A DNA stretch of 64,000 nt from Porites lobata (lineage: Eukaryota; Cnidaria; Anthozoa; Scleractinia; Poritidae). The first letter of the stretch is position 1; every line of letters begins with the position of its first letter. Position numbers and translations under genes: made by a program. Below the pieces are notes generated by a model, which worked only from the letters and a program-made list of their open reading frames with translations, was not told the DNA's origin and made no database searches. Positions 43,620-56,700 of this stretch are shown here, in pieces. The DNA lies in assembly GCA_942486035.1 (NCBI GenBank), contig CALNXK010000167.1, positions 412,501-476,500 of the forward strand. Reading direction: 5' to 3'.

Positions 43620-44566
43620 TAGTGACGACGGCGACGACGGTGACAATAGCGACAACAGTGACAACATTGACAGCGGTGACAATAGTGAGAACAGTGACAA
43701 CGGTGACAACAGTGACAATGGTGACAACAGCGACAACAGTGACAACAGTGACAACGGTGACAAGAGCAAAAACAGTGACATCGGTGAACAGTGACAAGAG
43801 TGACAACAGTGACAACGGTGACAACAGTGACAACAGTGACAACGTTGACAACGGTGACAATAGTGACAACAGCGACAACAGTGACAGCAGTGACAACAGT
43901 GACAACAGTGAAAGCGGTGACAACAGTGACAACAGTGACAACGTTGACAACGGTGACAATAGTGACAACAGCGACAACGGTGACAACAGCGACGACAGTG
44001 ACAACAGTGAAAGCGGTGACAACAGTGACAACGGTGACAACGGTGACAACTGTAAGAACAGCGAGAACTGTGACAACAGCGACAGTGACAGCAGTGACAA
44101 CAGTGACAACAGTGACAACAGTGACAACAATGACAACGCTGACAACGGTGACAACAGTAAGGACAGAGAAAACAGTGACAACAGCGACAACAGTGAGAAC
44201 AGTGACAACGGTGACAACAGTAAGAACAGCGACAAGTGACAACAGCGACAACAGTGAGAACAGTGACAACGGTGACAACAGTGACAATGGTGACAAAAGC
44301 GAAAACGGTAAAAACAGTAAAAACATCGACAACAGTGACAACAGTGACGACAGCGACAACGGTGACAACAGCGACGACAGTGACAACAGTGAAAGCGGTG
44401 ACAACAGTGACAACGGTGACAACGGTGACAACTGTAAGAACAGCGAGAACTGTGACAACAGCGACAAAGGTGATAACAGTGACAACGGTGTCAACAGTGA
44501 CAACAGTGCCGACAGCGACAACGGTGACAACAGCGACAACAGTGACAACGGTGACAAACCAGAGTA
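43620..44566. repeat. Nonamer minisatellite, array II
   Basis: About 105 degenerate copies of the same 9-bp unit as array I. A segment of about 165 bp (near 43975-44075) recurs near 44350-44460, showing higher-order duplication. Because the unit is a multiple of three, several frames stay open for hundreds of codons. Confidence 0.95.
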
Positions 44567-45304
44567 CTAATTGCCCTTTAAAACTAGAAATCATATTAAA
44601 GCTTGCTCACCTGTTCCTCTCGAACAGACAACGAACAGCTGCTCAGTGAATCATCCAATTTCAGACCACGAGTTGCAAATATAAGACAATGACGTCACTA
44701 CCAAAATATGGGGTCTTACTCACACACAAATATGGTCAAAACTGCAAATTTTAGAGGGTTACGCAGAATTTGAGAGTTTTTGCCCACATTGCACGGCGCT
44801 ATAATTCTGCCGCCGAGGCAACCTCGCTTCTTAGCTCGGTTGCCTCGTTGGCAATTACCGCATGTTTTGATACTGTTTTGCATAGGCCATTTGTACTTTG
44901 ACAACATTTTACTAGTACGACCAGAATCCTTATTAGGCCTTTTACTATATACTGTGAAACTCACAATACCGTGAACACCAGAAATATTTATGAAATGTTA
45001 TTGTTTTGCGAGAAATTAGCCAATAAGGAGCGAGATAACTAAACCGCAAACAGCAACGGTAATTAGTTTGTGGTTATAAGGTTTGCTCGCGTATCGTGAA
45101 CTTAATTGTAATTGGCCAGTACACAATCAACATTCCTGAAATTTTTCAGGTGTTCACGGTTTTCTGAGTTTGACAGTAAACCTCAATGTCATTACAAAAT
45201 TTAAATATGAAAGGGAAAACGAAAAGGATTCTGGTCGTAGTAGTAAAACGACGCCATCGTGCAAATGACCTGCTTCACAAATACAGAAATAAACTTCGCT
45301 TACG

Positions 45305-45745
45305 TCCATCAGTCTAGTTTGTCCGTCCTTCCCTTCGTCCTTCCATCCGTGCAATCCAGCCGTTTATCCAATCCATCTATCCAGTCAGTCTGTCCGTTCT
45401 TCCGTCTAGTCTGTCCGTCAAGTCTATCCGCCCCTCCGTCCGTCCACCCCCTGCGTCCGTACTGTCCGTCTGTCAAGTCCAATCTATCCGGTCCTTCCCG
45501 TCCGTCCGTCCATCTAGTATCTAGTCCATCCAGTCCATTTGTACACTCTGCCCAGTCCGTCTGTCCGTTCGTCCGTGCGCACGTCCGTCCGACCTGTGCG
45601 TTCGTTTGTTTAGTTTGTCCGTCTGTCCATCCAATTCATCCGTCCATCTAATCAATCCGTCTGTCTGTCCGTTTGACCAATCCATCCGTCCAGTCCGTCC
45701 ACCCGTCCGTCTAATCCGTCCGTTCGTCTGTCTAATTTGTCTGTC
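45305..45745. repeat. Degenerate CCGT/CTGT/CCAT tetranucleotide array
   Basis: Continuous pyrimidine-rich words of the type gtccgtctgtccatcc. The open frames on both strands are simple-repeat translations. Confidence 0.9.
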
Positions 45746-45887
45746 CGGAGGACTTAAACAAATCAGAAACGGAGACATTTTTTAAATGAATTATATATTT
45801 ATTAACTTACAAAAAAACAATTGGAGTTATCATACTTTGTAAATTTAGGATTTAGATAAGCTACTAGTTTCTCTGCAGACCTAAAGC

Positions 45888-46310
45888 TACGGTCAAACGG
45901 ACAACAAAAACGTGCGACTTCCTTTTCAACATTGCTGCAAAACAACTTGAGAAGCTATGTTGCGCGTTTTACCACCTACGTTCAAACCTGTTTGTTTTGC
46001 AACAAATCAGGTTGTTGCAAATTGCAAAAATACTGACTTATGATTGGATAAAATTACGCGGAAGTCGCGCTATAGATGTAAGTTACGTCACTTGTTTCAA
46101 AACAAGCTTTCGTTGGGCCTGTTAAACGCACAAAATGCACAGATTTTGTTGCAAAAAGTAGTACTCATTACTTTCTGCAACAACATTTTGCAACCTGCAA
46201 CAACCTGACGTTTGATTCGTGGGTGGTAAAACGCGCAACATCACTACTTAACTCGTTTTTCAGCAATGTCACAAAACAAGTTGCACATTTTACCATACCT
46301 TAACAGAAAT
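45888..46310. mobile_element. Foldback element with gcgttttaccacc arms
   Basis: ttgcgcgttttaccaccta faces the mirrored ggtggtaaaacgcgcaa; further inverted words (caacctgattt / aacaacctg) lie inside. The ends are not precisely defined. Confidence 0.55.
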
Positions 46311-46854
46311 GCCGTTCACACGATTTACAGTCTATATACGACACAAAGCAAAAACAAAGCAAAAAACAAAACATTGGAAAAAGAACCAAAAACAATAGGT
46401 TGAACGGTGTCTTGTGTTGCCTTTATGGCTAAGCCTCTTTGGTGTCACCAAACTGCAGTTCACCTCTAACAAGAAACCAAAAACAATATAAAATGAAACA
46501 CCATTTTAAAAATTTTCCACCATGGAAAGTTCTTGTGATGGTCTGACTTTGTGTGGTGAAAAATGTTTGCTTTTAACGACCGGATTAATTCTAGCCGTAC
46601 TAGGCTCTAAAACTGTGTTCACAGTATAACGTTTGGACCGCCACGATAATCATACAGCATTGGGCTTCTGTTGACACAAAAGAACGGTTGTGGCGGCGCG
46701 ATTTCTGTGACGCAACGAGAGTGGAGCGTCACATATCGGATAGGTTTTGTGCCATATTTTAGTGCAGTTTGAACACGTATTCGGTTCGTCGCGGAAGTAA
46801 GTTCGCTTGCGTTTGACAAAGTGAATGAGTTGGATAATCGCGATAGAGATTAAA

Positions 46855-46921
46855 AGAGCACATATTCACTTTTTAAGCCACGTTTTCGTGGTCTTCGCTG
46901 TCGTGCTATCTTAAACTCCCC
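46855..46921. repeat. Partial copy of the GGGA(G/C)TTAAGC MITE family
   Basis: Only the right terminus is seen: ttcactttttaagccacg through cttaaactcccc. Confidence 0.6.
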
Positions 46922-47009
46922 ATTGGATATATTCGTGTGGACGACTTTAGGGCTGCCCGCCCTGGGCCGCTTCTGTCCATACTATACCAGATATATAGCT
47001 TCCCTGGGG

Positions 47010-47042
47010 GATAGCTTTTCGTGGCGCCACGAAAGGCTATCC
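47010..47042. repeat. Palindrome gatagcttttcgtggcgccacgaaaggctatc
   Basis: A near-perfect 33-bp palindrome centred on ggcgcc, within a larger imperfect inverted repeat (ccatactatacc / ggtatagt). Confidence 0.6.
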
Positions 47043-47052
47043 GGTATAGTTC

Positions 47053-47263
47053 AACCCTTTCACTGCCAAATTTAACCAAAAGCAAATTTCGACCAAATTT
47101 CGAAATTTCACGTTCTGAAATTTTGAAAAACAAATAGCATCGTGTGAAAGTACAGGCAAAGAGCTTTCATTTGAATGGTCACATCATAGGATTTCATCCA
47201 CAGACTCAAAAGTTAGAGTCCCCTTAAAATCTCCATCAAGCATTCTCGCAGTGAAAGGGTTAA
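47053..47263. mobile_element. MITE with AACCCTTTCACTGC termini
   Basis: AACCCTTTCACTGC at the left is mirrored by GCAGTGAAAGGGTT at the right, about 210 bp apart. A related right end (cttaaagggttaa) lies near 23400. Confidence 0.75.
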
Positions 47264-47388
47264 AACATAGCCTAAGATGCTAGGGACGTCGTGAAAACAA
47301 GGTGCACGTGACCTGCGATTTTTTTTTTCGCATCTGCATTTACGATCTCTGCACATTACCATTTTTGAGCCTGGAACAGGCTAGATCA

Positions 47389-47574
47389 AGGGCCTGTTTA
47401 CATGGAGGTAGGGGACCCCAGGTAGGTGAGGTAACCTGCCTGTCCATATAATCTCTCGTTTTAAGTTGATCACGTGTACATGATAGGTGGGGTGACCCGC
47501 CTCATGTTACCTCACCTATCTAGGGTCCCCCACCTCCATGTAAACAGGCCCTTATCCATGTAAACAGGCCCTTA
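47389..47574. mobile_element. Foldback MITE with AGGGCCTGTTTACATGGAGG arms
   Basis: The arms ggcctgtttacatggaggta and its mirror flank gtcccc/ggggac and ggtgaggtaac words. The last 20 bp (ccatgtaaacaggcccttat) are duplicated at the right end. Confidence 0.8.
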
Positions 47575-47670
47575 TGTTGGGTAATAAGCTTGTGAATTTT
47601 AATGCCCATGGGTTTTGATCCAATTATAATCAAAGAAGAGAAATATGTTAAAACTGACATATCATCATAT

Positions 47671-47722
47671 TTACCCATCATACAAAAGATTTTCTGCTCC
47701 TTCTAGGGGTTCCGTGCCAGAT
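47671..47722 (-). CDS. Gene B, cytoplasmic tail exon
   Basis: Acceptor gatttgcag; it joins the transmembrane exon in phase 2 and reads R-SGTEPLEGAENLLYDG before an in-frame TAA (47671-47673). The bases at the end, GATGG|GTAAAT, also form a splice donor that would remove the stop and extend the tail. LLYDG gives a single tyrosine in an acidic context, a possible phosphorylation site. Whether the stop or the donor is used cannot be told from sequence. Confidence 0.6.
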
Positions 47723-50700
47723 CTGCAAATCAAGAATACGTAACATGTAATTAAATAAAACAACAAGCGCTTTGTATAGGTAATAGCATGATTTGTAGTT
47801 ATAATTGGCATAAATACCACGAGTGATATTTCAAAATTGTTATACGTAATTCCACGAACCGTCAGGCGAGTGAAATGTGCGACAATTTTGAAATATCACG
47901 AGTGGTATTTCTGCCAAATATCATGTACAAATCGCGCCATTATTTGTTTATACTACTACCCGCAAAAGGTTTGTAATTTTCACATGTAGGTATTTCAAAT
48001 TAAGCAGAAATACCACTACTCTAAGCCAATCAAATTACAGAAACTTCTCATGTAGTAGAATGAAAAAAATAATGGTACATGAAACGGCAATGGGTTGCCC
48101 CTCTGGGTGGAGCCCCCTTACCCCCGTATAAAACATTGCCGGGCCGGGAAAGCTAACTTAAGTATATTCATTTTAAGATTACTTACTTCTGGTATGTCAC
48201 TCGCTGAATCTCCAAGTTTTTATTTGATCTCTTTCTGTCATAGAATAAGCAAAAAAAAAAAAAACGATGGCATTGTCATGGCTGCATATACAGCCCGGGG
48301 ATGGGGGAAGGGCGGGGTCTCAGGATTTCAAGTGACAAGGATGATCGAATGGGGGCAAAAATCAAAACCCCCCAAAATCCCTAGGGCTTCAAACAAAATG
48401 CAGAAAAATACCTGGACCAAAATTTCACCCCTCAGAAATCCCATCCTGAATTTTCGAGCCAAATAATCTATTGGCGGAACTACGCGGCCGGGATACGTGG
48501 GAACTATCACCAATCTTCAGATTGTTTTGAATACCCGCAAAAAATACCTGCCAAAATTTTCCAACCAAAAAATATCCCGAAATCGAAAATGTCAAACCCC
48601 AAAAAACCTTCGATCATCCCTGTCGCTTGAAATCCGGAGTACCCTCCCCCCCGGGACAGACAGCCTTCTAATACTCGATGGGTTTTAATTTCACTAAGTT
48701 CCTATTTGCTTCCGTGTTATAACAAATTGAACGAAAAAGGTTCAAACGAAAGCCAAAATTCCAACTGTTTTTCTAGAAAGCGAAAGGAAAAAAGTAGCAC
48801 AAAAATTTCCTGTTTTCGCCTTTACACTATCTAGAGAGTGTTAGCGTTGACAACGAGTGCGATTTCGACAATCTTTATTGATTTGAAGTCGATTTCTGCG
48901 CCTGTCATGTAAGCGAATACTTCGAAATCAAATCGAAAATGTTGCTCCTGATTCTTTAAAAATCTCTCTCTCGCCACCTCAACTTTTCGATGAAAACTCG
49001 CCGTAAAAACGACTTGAGCATGTGCAGCTGCGAAGAACCGATGCGCTCAATCGGCAAACTCGCTGACAACGCTTACATTCTCTATTTATCTTCAGCGCAC
49101 CGCCATTTTGAATTTTTTGACGTTTTCCTCCTGCTTTCGCTCCTTACGAAAGAAAGTCGATTCCTCTTCAGTCTTAAATTTTCAGTTTCCATTTAACGAC
49201 ATCTGTTGTGGGTTGTCTCAAAAAAAGTGTAATGGCGTTTCTAGTGAGGCGCGATCCTACCTTTTCCAGTAGAAGAATCCTACCAATAATATAAGGGCGA
49301 CCAAAACGAACACAACCACTGGCGCGACGATCGCCGAAACCTTGGAATCTGCAAAGTGTTCACAAAACACTCTTCAGGACGCTTATTATTTTATTTAAAT
49401 GAAGTCTAACCTAGACCACGGTTTAGGAATTCTTTGGACCTCCAGATCCCTTCCTTAGTGAGTGATTTTAAGAGGACAAATGCTTTTCTAGTCTACGTCA
49501 ATGCTATCATGAAAACTGTTCACGATAAATGGCGTTTACGTAAAAGCGTTCGGCAAACTGAAAATGGCTCAGAACGCGGTTGTAAATAACTGTGGCTGGA
49601 CTCCGTTTAAATAACTGGCCGAAACAATCTACTAAAGGCAATGCTTGTACAATTTTTTTTGTGGGGGGAGAATAAGGTGCATCATGGGAAATGTAGAAGT
49701 GGCGTATTGGTTTAACAAATTTAAATGAGAAGGCAAAAAAAAAGAATACTGATAGTTGTTGTCCAATGCCTTCATCATGAAAATAGCCTATTAGTATAGG
49801 TAATAGCATGATTTGTTGTTATATTTGGCACAAATACCACGAGCGATATTTCGAAATTGTTAGACATAATTTCACGAGCAGTTAGGCGAGTGAAATTTGA
49901 GACAATTTTGAAATATCACAAGTGGTATTTATGCCAAATATCACGTACAAATCATGCTATTATTTGTTTATACTACTACCAGCAAAAGGTTTGTAATTTT
50001 GACATGTAGGTATTTCATATTAAGCTGAAATACCACTGTTGCAGAAATTTTGCATGTAGTAGTATATATAGAGTAACGATGACGTTAATTATAATAATAA
50101 TGATATATGGAAATAAATCGCTGCAAGCTTTTGAAAACTACTGAGGTCCTTAATTTTCGCGCTAAGAAAAAGTAGCAATGCAAAGCTATACTTCAAAAGA
50201 ACTCAACGAACTGAAATCCGACTCGGGACAAAAGAGGAACAATAGTGGAACAGTGATAGTAGAAATGAGTGGTGCAATGGTGTTGGTGAAAAAGTGGAAC
50301 ACTGATGGTGGAACACTGTAATGGAACAGTAGAACAGTAATAGTGGAACAGTGTGGTGCTACAATGGAACAGTGGGACAGAGATGGTGGACCAGTGTGGT
50401 GGTACAGTGGAACATTGTTGATAAAACAAAGAAGTGGAACAGTGGAGAAGTGATGGTGGAACAGTGTTAGTGGAACAGTAATGGTGGAACAGTGTGGTGA
50501 AACAATGGAATAGTGTGGTGGTACGGTGGAACAGTGTTAATAGAACAATGGAAAATTAATGGTGGAACAGTGATGGTGGCAAAGCGGAAATATGTTGCTG
50601 GAAGAGTGTTGCTAGAACAGTGGAACAGTGTTGGTGGAAGAGCGTGGTGGAACAGTGGAACAGTGATTGAGGAACAATGTGGTGGAACAGTGGAACAGTG

Positions 50701-53700
50701 TTGGTGGAACACTCATAGTGGAACAGTGAAACAGCGATGGTGGAACAGTGTAATAGTGATGGTGGAACAGTGATAGTGGAACACTGTTGTGGAAAAGTGG
50801 AACAGTGTTGGTTGAACAGTGAGACAGTGATGGTGGAACCGTGAAACAGTGATAGTGGAACAGTCTGGCGGAAAAGTGGAACAGTGTGGGTGGAACAGCG
50901 ATGGTGGAACAGTGATGGTGGAATAATGTGGTAGAAAAGAAGAACAGTGTTGGTTGAACAATGTTGTGGAACAGTGATGGTGGAACAGTGATGGTGGAAC
51001 AGTGTGGTAGAACACTGAGGTGGAACAGTGGAATAGTGTTAGCGGAACAGCGATGGTGGAGTAGTTATGGTGGAACAGTGGAACAGTATTGGTGGAACAG
51101 TGATGGTGGAAGAGTGTGGTGATAGAATGGAACAGTGATGGTTGAACATTGATGGTGGAACATTGATGGTGGAACAGTGATGGTGAATGGGTGATTGGCC
51201 TTTGGAAAAGGCCAATTTTGCTGTTGGGTTAAATCCACGTTTCTATTAGCTAGAATTATCTAGAAAGTCTTGAAAGGCTTCTTTTCTATCTAGATCGTCA
51301 GCAAACACTTTTTCTCGATCTCCTTTTGATAAACACAAAAGATGAAAAAAGTTCAACTTTTTGACCAAAACCATGGAAAAAATGAAAAATGCCAATTTGG
51401 CGGCTTTTTTAAACCGATGTTTTCATAGTCCAGAAAGGCTTGTTTTGTATATAAAACGTCAAAAATCGTTCTTTTAAGATCTATTACCACGCTCTTTTAA
51501 ATGGGGTTACAGGGGGTAACATGGGGTTACAGGGGGTTACAAGGGGTTTCAGGAGGTTACAAGGGATTACAATTTTAACAGGGGATTACAACCGGTTACA
51601 GAAAGACTTTTTTGGAACTAGAACGTTCCAAGATACTTTTTCTTGATCTATTTTGCACAAAAATAAAAGTTGATGAAATCTCAAAGTTTTGACGAAAACG
51701 ATGGACCAACCGCTTTGGAAAAATGCCAATTTTGCTGTTTTTTAAACCTATGTTTTCATAGTCTAGAATGGCTTTTTTTCTATATAAAACGCCAAAATCG
51801 TTCTTTCACGATCTATTATCACGATCTATTACATAGTGAAACAGGTGGCTACAGAGGGTTACAAGGGGTTACAGGGGATTATAAAAAGATGTTCTAATAT
51901 TCTTGAAACGCTTCTAGAACACCAGCAAACACTCTTTCTCGATTTATTTTTGATAAACACAAGTGATGAAAAAAATTCACTTTTTTGACCAAAATCATAG
52001 TCTAACCCCTTTGGAAAAATGCGAATTTTGCTGTTTTCTTAAATCCATGTTTCCATTGTCTAGAAAGGCTTGTCTTTAACGAAAATGTAACCAAATAGTT
52101 TTTCTCGGAGTACTTTGTATAAAACTAAAAATTGGCAAAATCTCAAATCTTTGACCAAAACCATGGACTTCCCCTTTGGAAAAATGCCAATTTTGCAGTT
52201 TTTTGTAACCCTCTGTATCCCGTTGTAACCTCTGTAATCTCTTCTAAGCCCCCTGAACCCCTTGTAACCCCAGCACCCCGTGTAACGGATTCGGTAACCC
52301 TCTAAACCCCTTCAAGCCCATGTGATCACATTCACCTACAGACAAAACAACTACATGCAGCTTGCAATTCAGCATTCAGGCACTTTCGAGAAAACTATAG
52401 AAAACCAGCTCGCGATCGCTATTAAAAAGTCATTTAGCCGCAATGCAAAGCTATGCTTCAAAAGAACTCAACGAACCAAACCAAACTACTTGAAGACATC
52501 AAAAACTCAAAGAGAAGAGCAAAAACCACAGAACATCAGTCATCAGGTATTAAAATTAAAAACACACCGGCTTTATATTTAACGACAAACAACGTTTCCT
52601 AAGTTCAATTAAAACAAAGAATCCTCCCGTACTGTAATCCATTCCCTTTGGTTAGAAAGAAAAGAAACAGAGCAAGCGGATTTTTAATAAGGGAGCCGTA
52701 AAAAGTCCTGACAACAAAGCCAAACAAAGAGTATTTTCACTGAAGTGTTTCTTAATCCGGTTTTTGCTACCTTCTCTCCGTTGCGACGCAGATCTTCCTA
52801 GTTTCCCTTCCGTTATTTCGTTTCCAGTGGAACTAATTTTTTCAGTCGATGTTGTCTTTGTAGTTTTTTCCGTTGGCGGTGCAGTCGTAGTTGAAAAAGG
52901 AACTACATAAAAACAAAGTATAAAAAATTCCCTTAGGGGCTTGTTGAATACATCATCACCATCATCATCATCATCATAATAAATAATAATAATAATAATA
53001 ATAATACGGTAAGTTGAGTCTGCCAGATATTTTTGGCAGCGCACAGTTGTCAGCCATCGTTGGTACTGCCCATATCTTGCGGAAAGTGTTATGTCTCTAA
53101 GCTGCGTGCGGGATTGCCCCTGAACTGGAGAGGATCATACCATAATAATAATAATTACTTCATTTAACCTTAGCAGTATTTATAGCACTAATGCTAGTGG
53201 GGCCGAGCAAATGCCTGAGACAAAATAATTCAAATCACGATGGCTATTACAAGCGTGGGCGAGGATTTGAAACTGGGACTAACCTGAACAATTCCGTCCC
53301 ATGGCGGGACTTGAACTCGGGGCGTCCGAGTTACAAGTCCAGCGCTCTAACCGCTCGGCCACGCTGTCTCCTCTAATCGACTCCTCGACTCTGAGAGTAG
53401 AGCCAGAACTGACGTTATTGACCTAGCTGCAATAAGTGGATTCATCGTGACGTCACTGTTTACATTTTTGCTCATTAGCATATCAGTTAACCCATTGACG
53501 ATGTAACCGCTCAAAAATTAAAAGAGCCGGTGATTTTATGCAGTTTGTGCAAGTTTCAGCTCTTTGCAATCAGTAACAATTAAAAACCTCAAATTTACTG
53601 AGTGGCGAAACGTTAATGAGCTCATACATTCTTTGTAAATTTTGAGGGTTCTTCAAAGAGAATTTCTCCTAAACTATTTGGTATTTCGGGCTCAAATTTT

Positions 53701-56700
53701 CAACGATCCCGAGGGTTATTTCGAGCATTCTAACTTGCGCGCATACTTTCAATCCCGAATCTTGCCCGATTTTGCTTTAAAATCCTGAATCCCGAGCTTC
53801 AAATACGGGAAATCCCGGATCCCGATAAACCTATTGGGGACCCTCAAGATTGACTAGTTCAGAAGTTTAGGCTGCGGTGACTTCAAAGTTTTGACGTGAT
53901 TCAGGCAGAGTCTCTCTTCTTCTCTTTACACTGGAAGGCAAAAGAATACTCTGCTAGCAGCATGACTCGAAAATATTTTGCATGGGAATTTTCTCCTTAC
54001 TAACCTGGACATCCATATATCTCCAGTCTCATTGATATCTGATTGTGCCACTCCACTGGTAAGATACGGATTAGACGTGCTGTGATTGGTGGGGCTAACA
54101 CGTTATACACCACGGTATCGCTGTCGTGATTTGCGTAAAATACCTATAGCACAAAGATGAAAGAGAACAGTTGCGTTATTCCTGTTTAGCAGACATTTTA
54201 AGGGATTCAGGGTAAGGTTCAAAAGAGCCTTCGAAAAAGGGGGCAGATAATATAATTATTGTCCCACAAGTATAAACCTCCCTTCGACTTCTTTAGCGAA
54301 GAAATACAAAATAATTGCGTTTCGGGTAGGAGGAAAAGCAAACTAATGATTTACCTGCACCCGAACCACATAGAACGATATCGCTCAAGATGCCATTTAA
54401 CCCTTTAAGCCATAAAATCAAAATTTGAATTCTCATTTGTTGTCCCTATTCATTTCCTAAAGACGTAGTGGGGAGGAGTTGATAAAATATCAAGCAAATT
54501 CCTCTTGTGTGATCATGTCCGTAATTCTAATGACCACTCTGTTTTACAAAGCATTGATATTACAAGGAGAAATTTGATGCTGATCAATCTTAGGGCGTAA
54601 AGGGTTAAATTACTTGAAGATTTTTCCCCATATGACTCTTTCGCCCAAAGGGTCATTGCCTTCCCTGCAAGAACTGTGGTGATCATGTGACCTCTCCGCT
54701 CCAGCTTATAGTAGTTTATCAAAGGCCCAAGGGTGGGACATGCTTTTCTTAATACCGGTAGGTTAAATAGGTACTCTAGTCTAGTATAGGAAATAGAAAT
54801 CAGAGGGATTTAGTTTGGTATCATTTATAGAAAATAGAGAGGAAAAGTCTGACGTCACGTTATCTTGGTTGCAAAATTTTTGGATCACAACAATAGCAAG
54901 CTTATATAAGCCACGACGACAGCGACGCCAAAGAGAACAGAAAAACAGCAATAGATTTATATTAGCAGAACAACTTCTTTGCACGTGCATCAGGCTTTTT
55001 TGTACATTTCTCAGCCGTCGTTGCACAGTTGTTCCATGAAACGTCCTCATTTCACGCGCCCGTTCTATGGATAACCATCTCCTTCTTGCATAGTACTGTC
55101 AACTCCCTTTACAGCGGACGCTGCAGGGACTTCGAGTTAGTGTCCAAATTACTGAGAGTCCGTAATAGCGAGAGTTTATTCAAGTCAAACGTCTGTAATT
55201 TGTTTTGCCGGGGATTTAGCTGCTGTCCATATTATCGGGGTGTCCGCAAAGCGAGAGATGGCTGTACTTAGAATTGACCGACCTAGCTGGATAGTTTAGA
55301 TTAAAAGTGAAATTCAAAAGACGACGGTAATGGCGTAGCCGCTCAGTTCTGACAAATAAAAAACACGCAAACTGTAGCAGGCAAGGTTTTCAAGGCCCCA
55401 GCAGCACTCCCGGACGGAGTATTCCCCGCGCTTGCAATACTTTTTTACGATTTCAGAGCAAGTAGAAAAAAAAGCACCATGTAATCAAACAAACATACTT
55501 TTGCTGAACTGTTGACTGACTTCTTGACAAAAGTAAAGGTTATTCCAAGGTCTTCTCTGTACTGCAGTCGGTACTTGACCACCCACTCATCATGTGCATT
55601 CTTTCCTTGCGTCGCTACACGAGTGACTCTGGTGGAACCACCAAGATCCACCTGAATCCATTGGCCAAAGTCGTTGTAAAGGGCAGACCAACCTCCTTGT
55701 ATGGGGCCATCTTCCTTCAACTGTAATCTGGCCAGTGCTGCCCTATTGTTGTCATCCAGCTGTGAAGACGCGGTAATATGAGCATCTGGGATTTCATCAT
55801 TTTCCATGCCAAGGGCACTGACGCATCCTAGGATGATTTAAAAATGCCAAGAACTGAAGACTTCGAAAACTTATATATCTGAATATAATTCGTAGAGCAA
55901 TTTCAATGAACTTAGTCGGATTTTCAAAGTTTCAATTTTCGGGCAGTTTGGCTGTTAAATCGCAGTTGTCCTTCCCGTAGGTTGGTATTAAACAAACTGG
56001 CTTAAAAAAAACTTACGTTTGTGGTTTTGTAGCATACGGAGTAAGCATTATTCAAAATAATTCCCTTAAAGCAGTCATTATACTCCCTCCTCCCTTTCTC
56101 ACAATCCCATCCAGATTGACATTTCATTAAACGGCAAGTAACAAACTGAATATGCAATTGACAAAAGATATGGAAAAAATACAGAGCTTAATCGATTTTT
56201 ATAGGACACACTAGAGGGTAATCATCTCCCTAAGACTGCATTCCCGGCACTACCCTCTTTTCTTGGTGTTTTTATCTGTTAGACCTTTTTCGTTTGCAAA
56301 CTATTGAGCATTGTTTCGTTATTTCCCCAATTTCTCCGAATTCCCGTCCATTTAGAAGTACCACTCCGGTCTTTACTTGTCCCGCCTCCAACTACCCCTC
56401 CTGACCCAAATTTTCCTGGGATCTAAACCTTATGTCGTCCCCCACACCGACGATCCAATCGTCCCTAAACAGCAGCAAAAACACTGTAGAGAAATATCAT
56501 ATGCCAGTGTGGAAACGAGAGCTCCGCGTTTGTCAGTACTATTCCATAAAGCCCATCCATATGACTTCGATATGACTATTAAGCCCATCCATATGACTTC
56601 ATGTTAATGTTCCCAAACAAAAAAACGGCGAACATGGGACAAGTGACAACAGCGACAACAGGGACAACAGTGACAACAGCGACCACAGCTACAAAAACGA

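Noticed and set aside
43470..44649. Ser/Leu-, Val- or Asp-rich open frames of 130-370 codons
   Set aside because: Same nonamer minisatellite as above, partly extended into the adjoining MITE.
45259..45778. Pro/Ser- and Arg/Thr-rich frames on both strands
   Set aside because: Translation of a CCGT-type tetranucleotide array.
50193..51015. Open frames rich in Cys/Ser/Thr/Pro in the GTGGAACAGTG array
   Set aside because: Simple-repeat translation in several frames with no coding bias.
52905..53044. Poly-Ile/Asp coding segment joined to the stalk
   Set aside because: This is an ATC/AAT microsatellite in the intron; the stalk exon has its own acceptor at 52903.
53290..53370. tRNA gene (TGT anticodon)
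   Set aside because: A and B boxes are present but the acceptor stem does not pair and a SINE body with an ATT tail follows.
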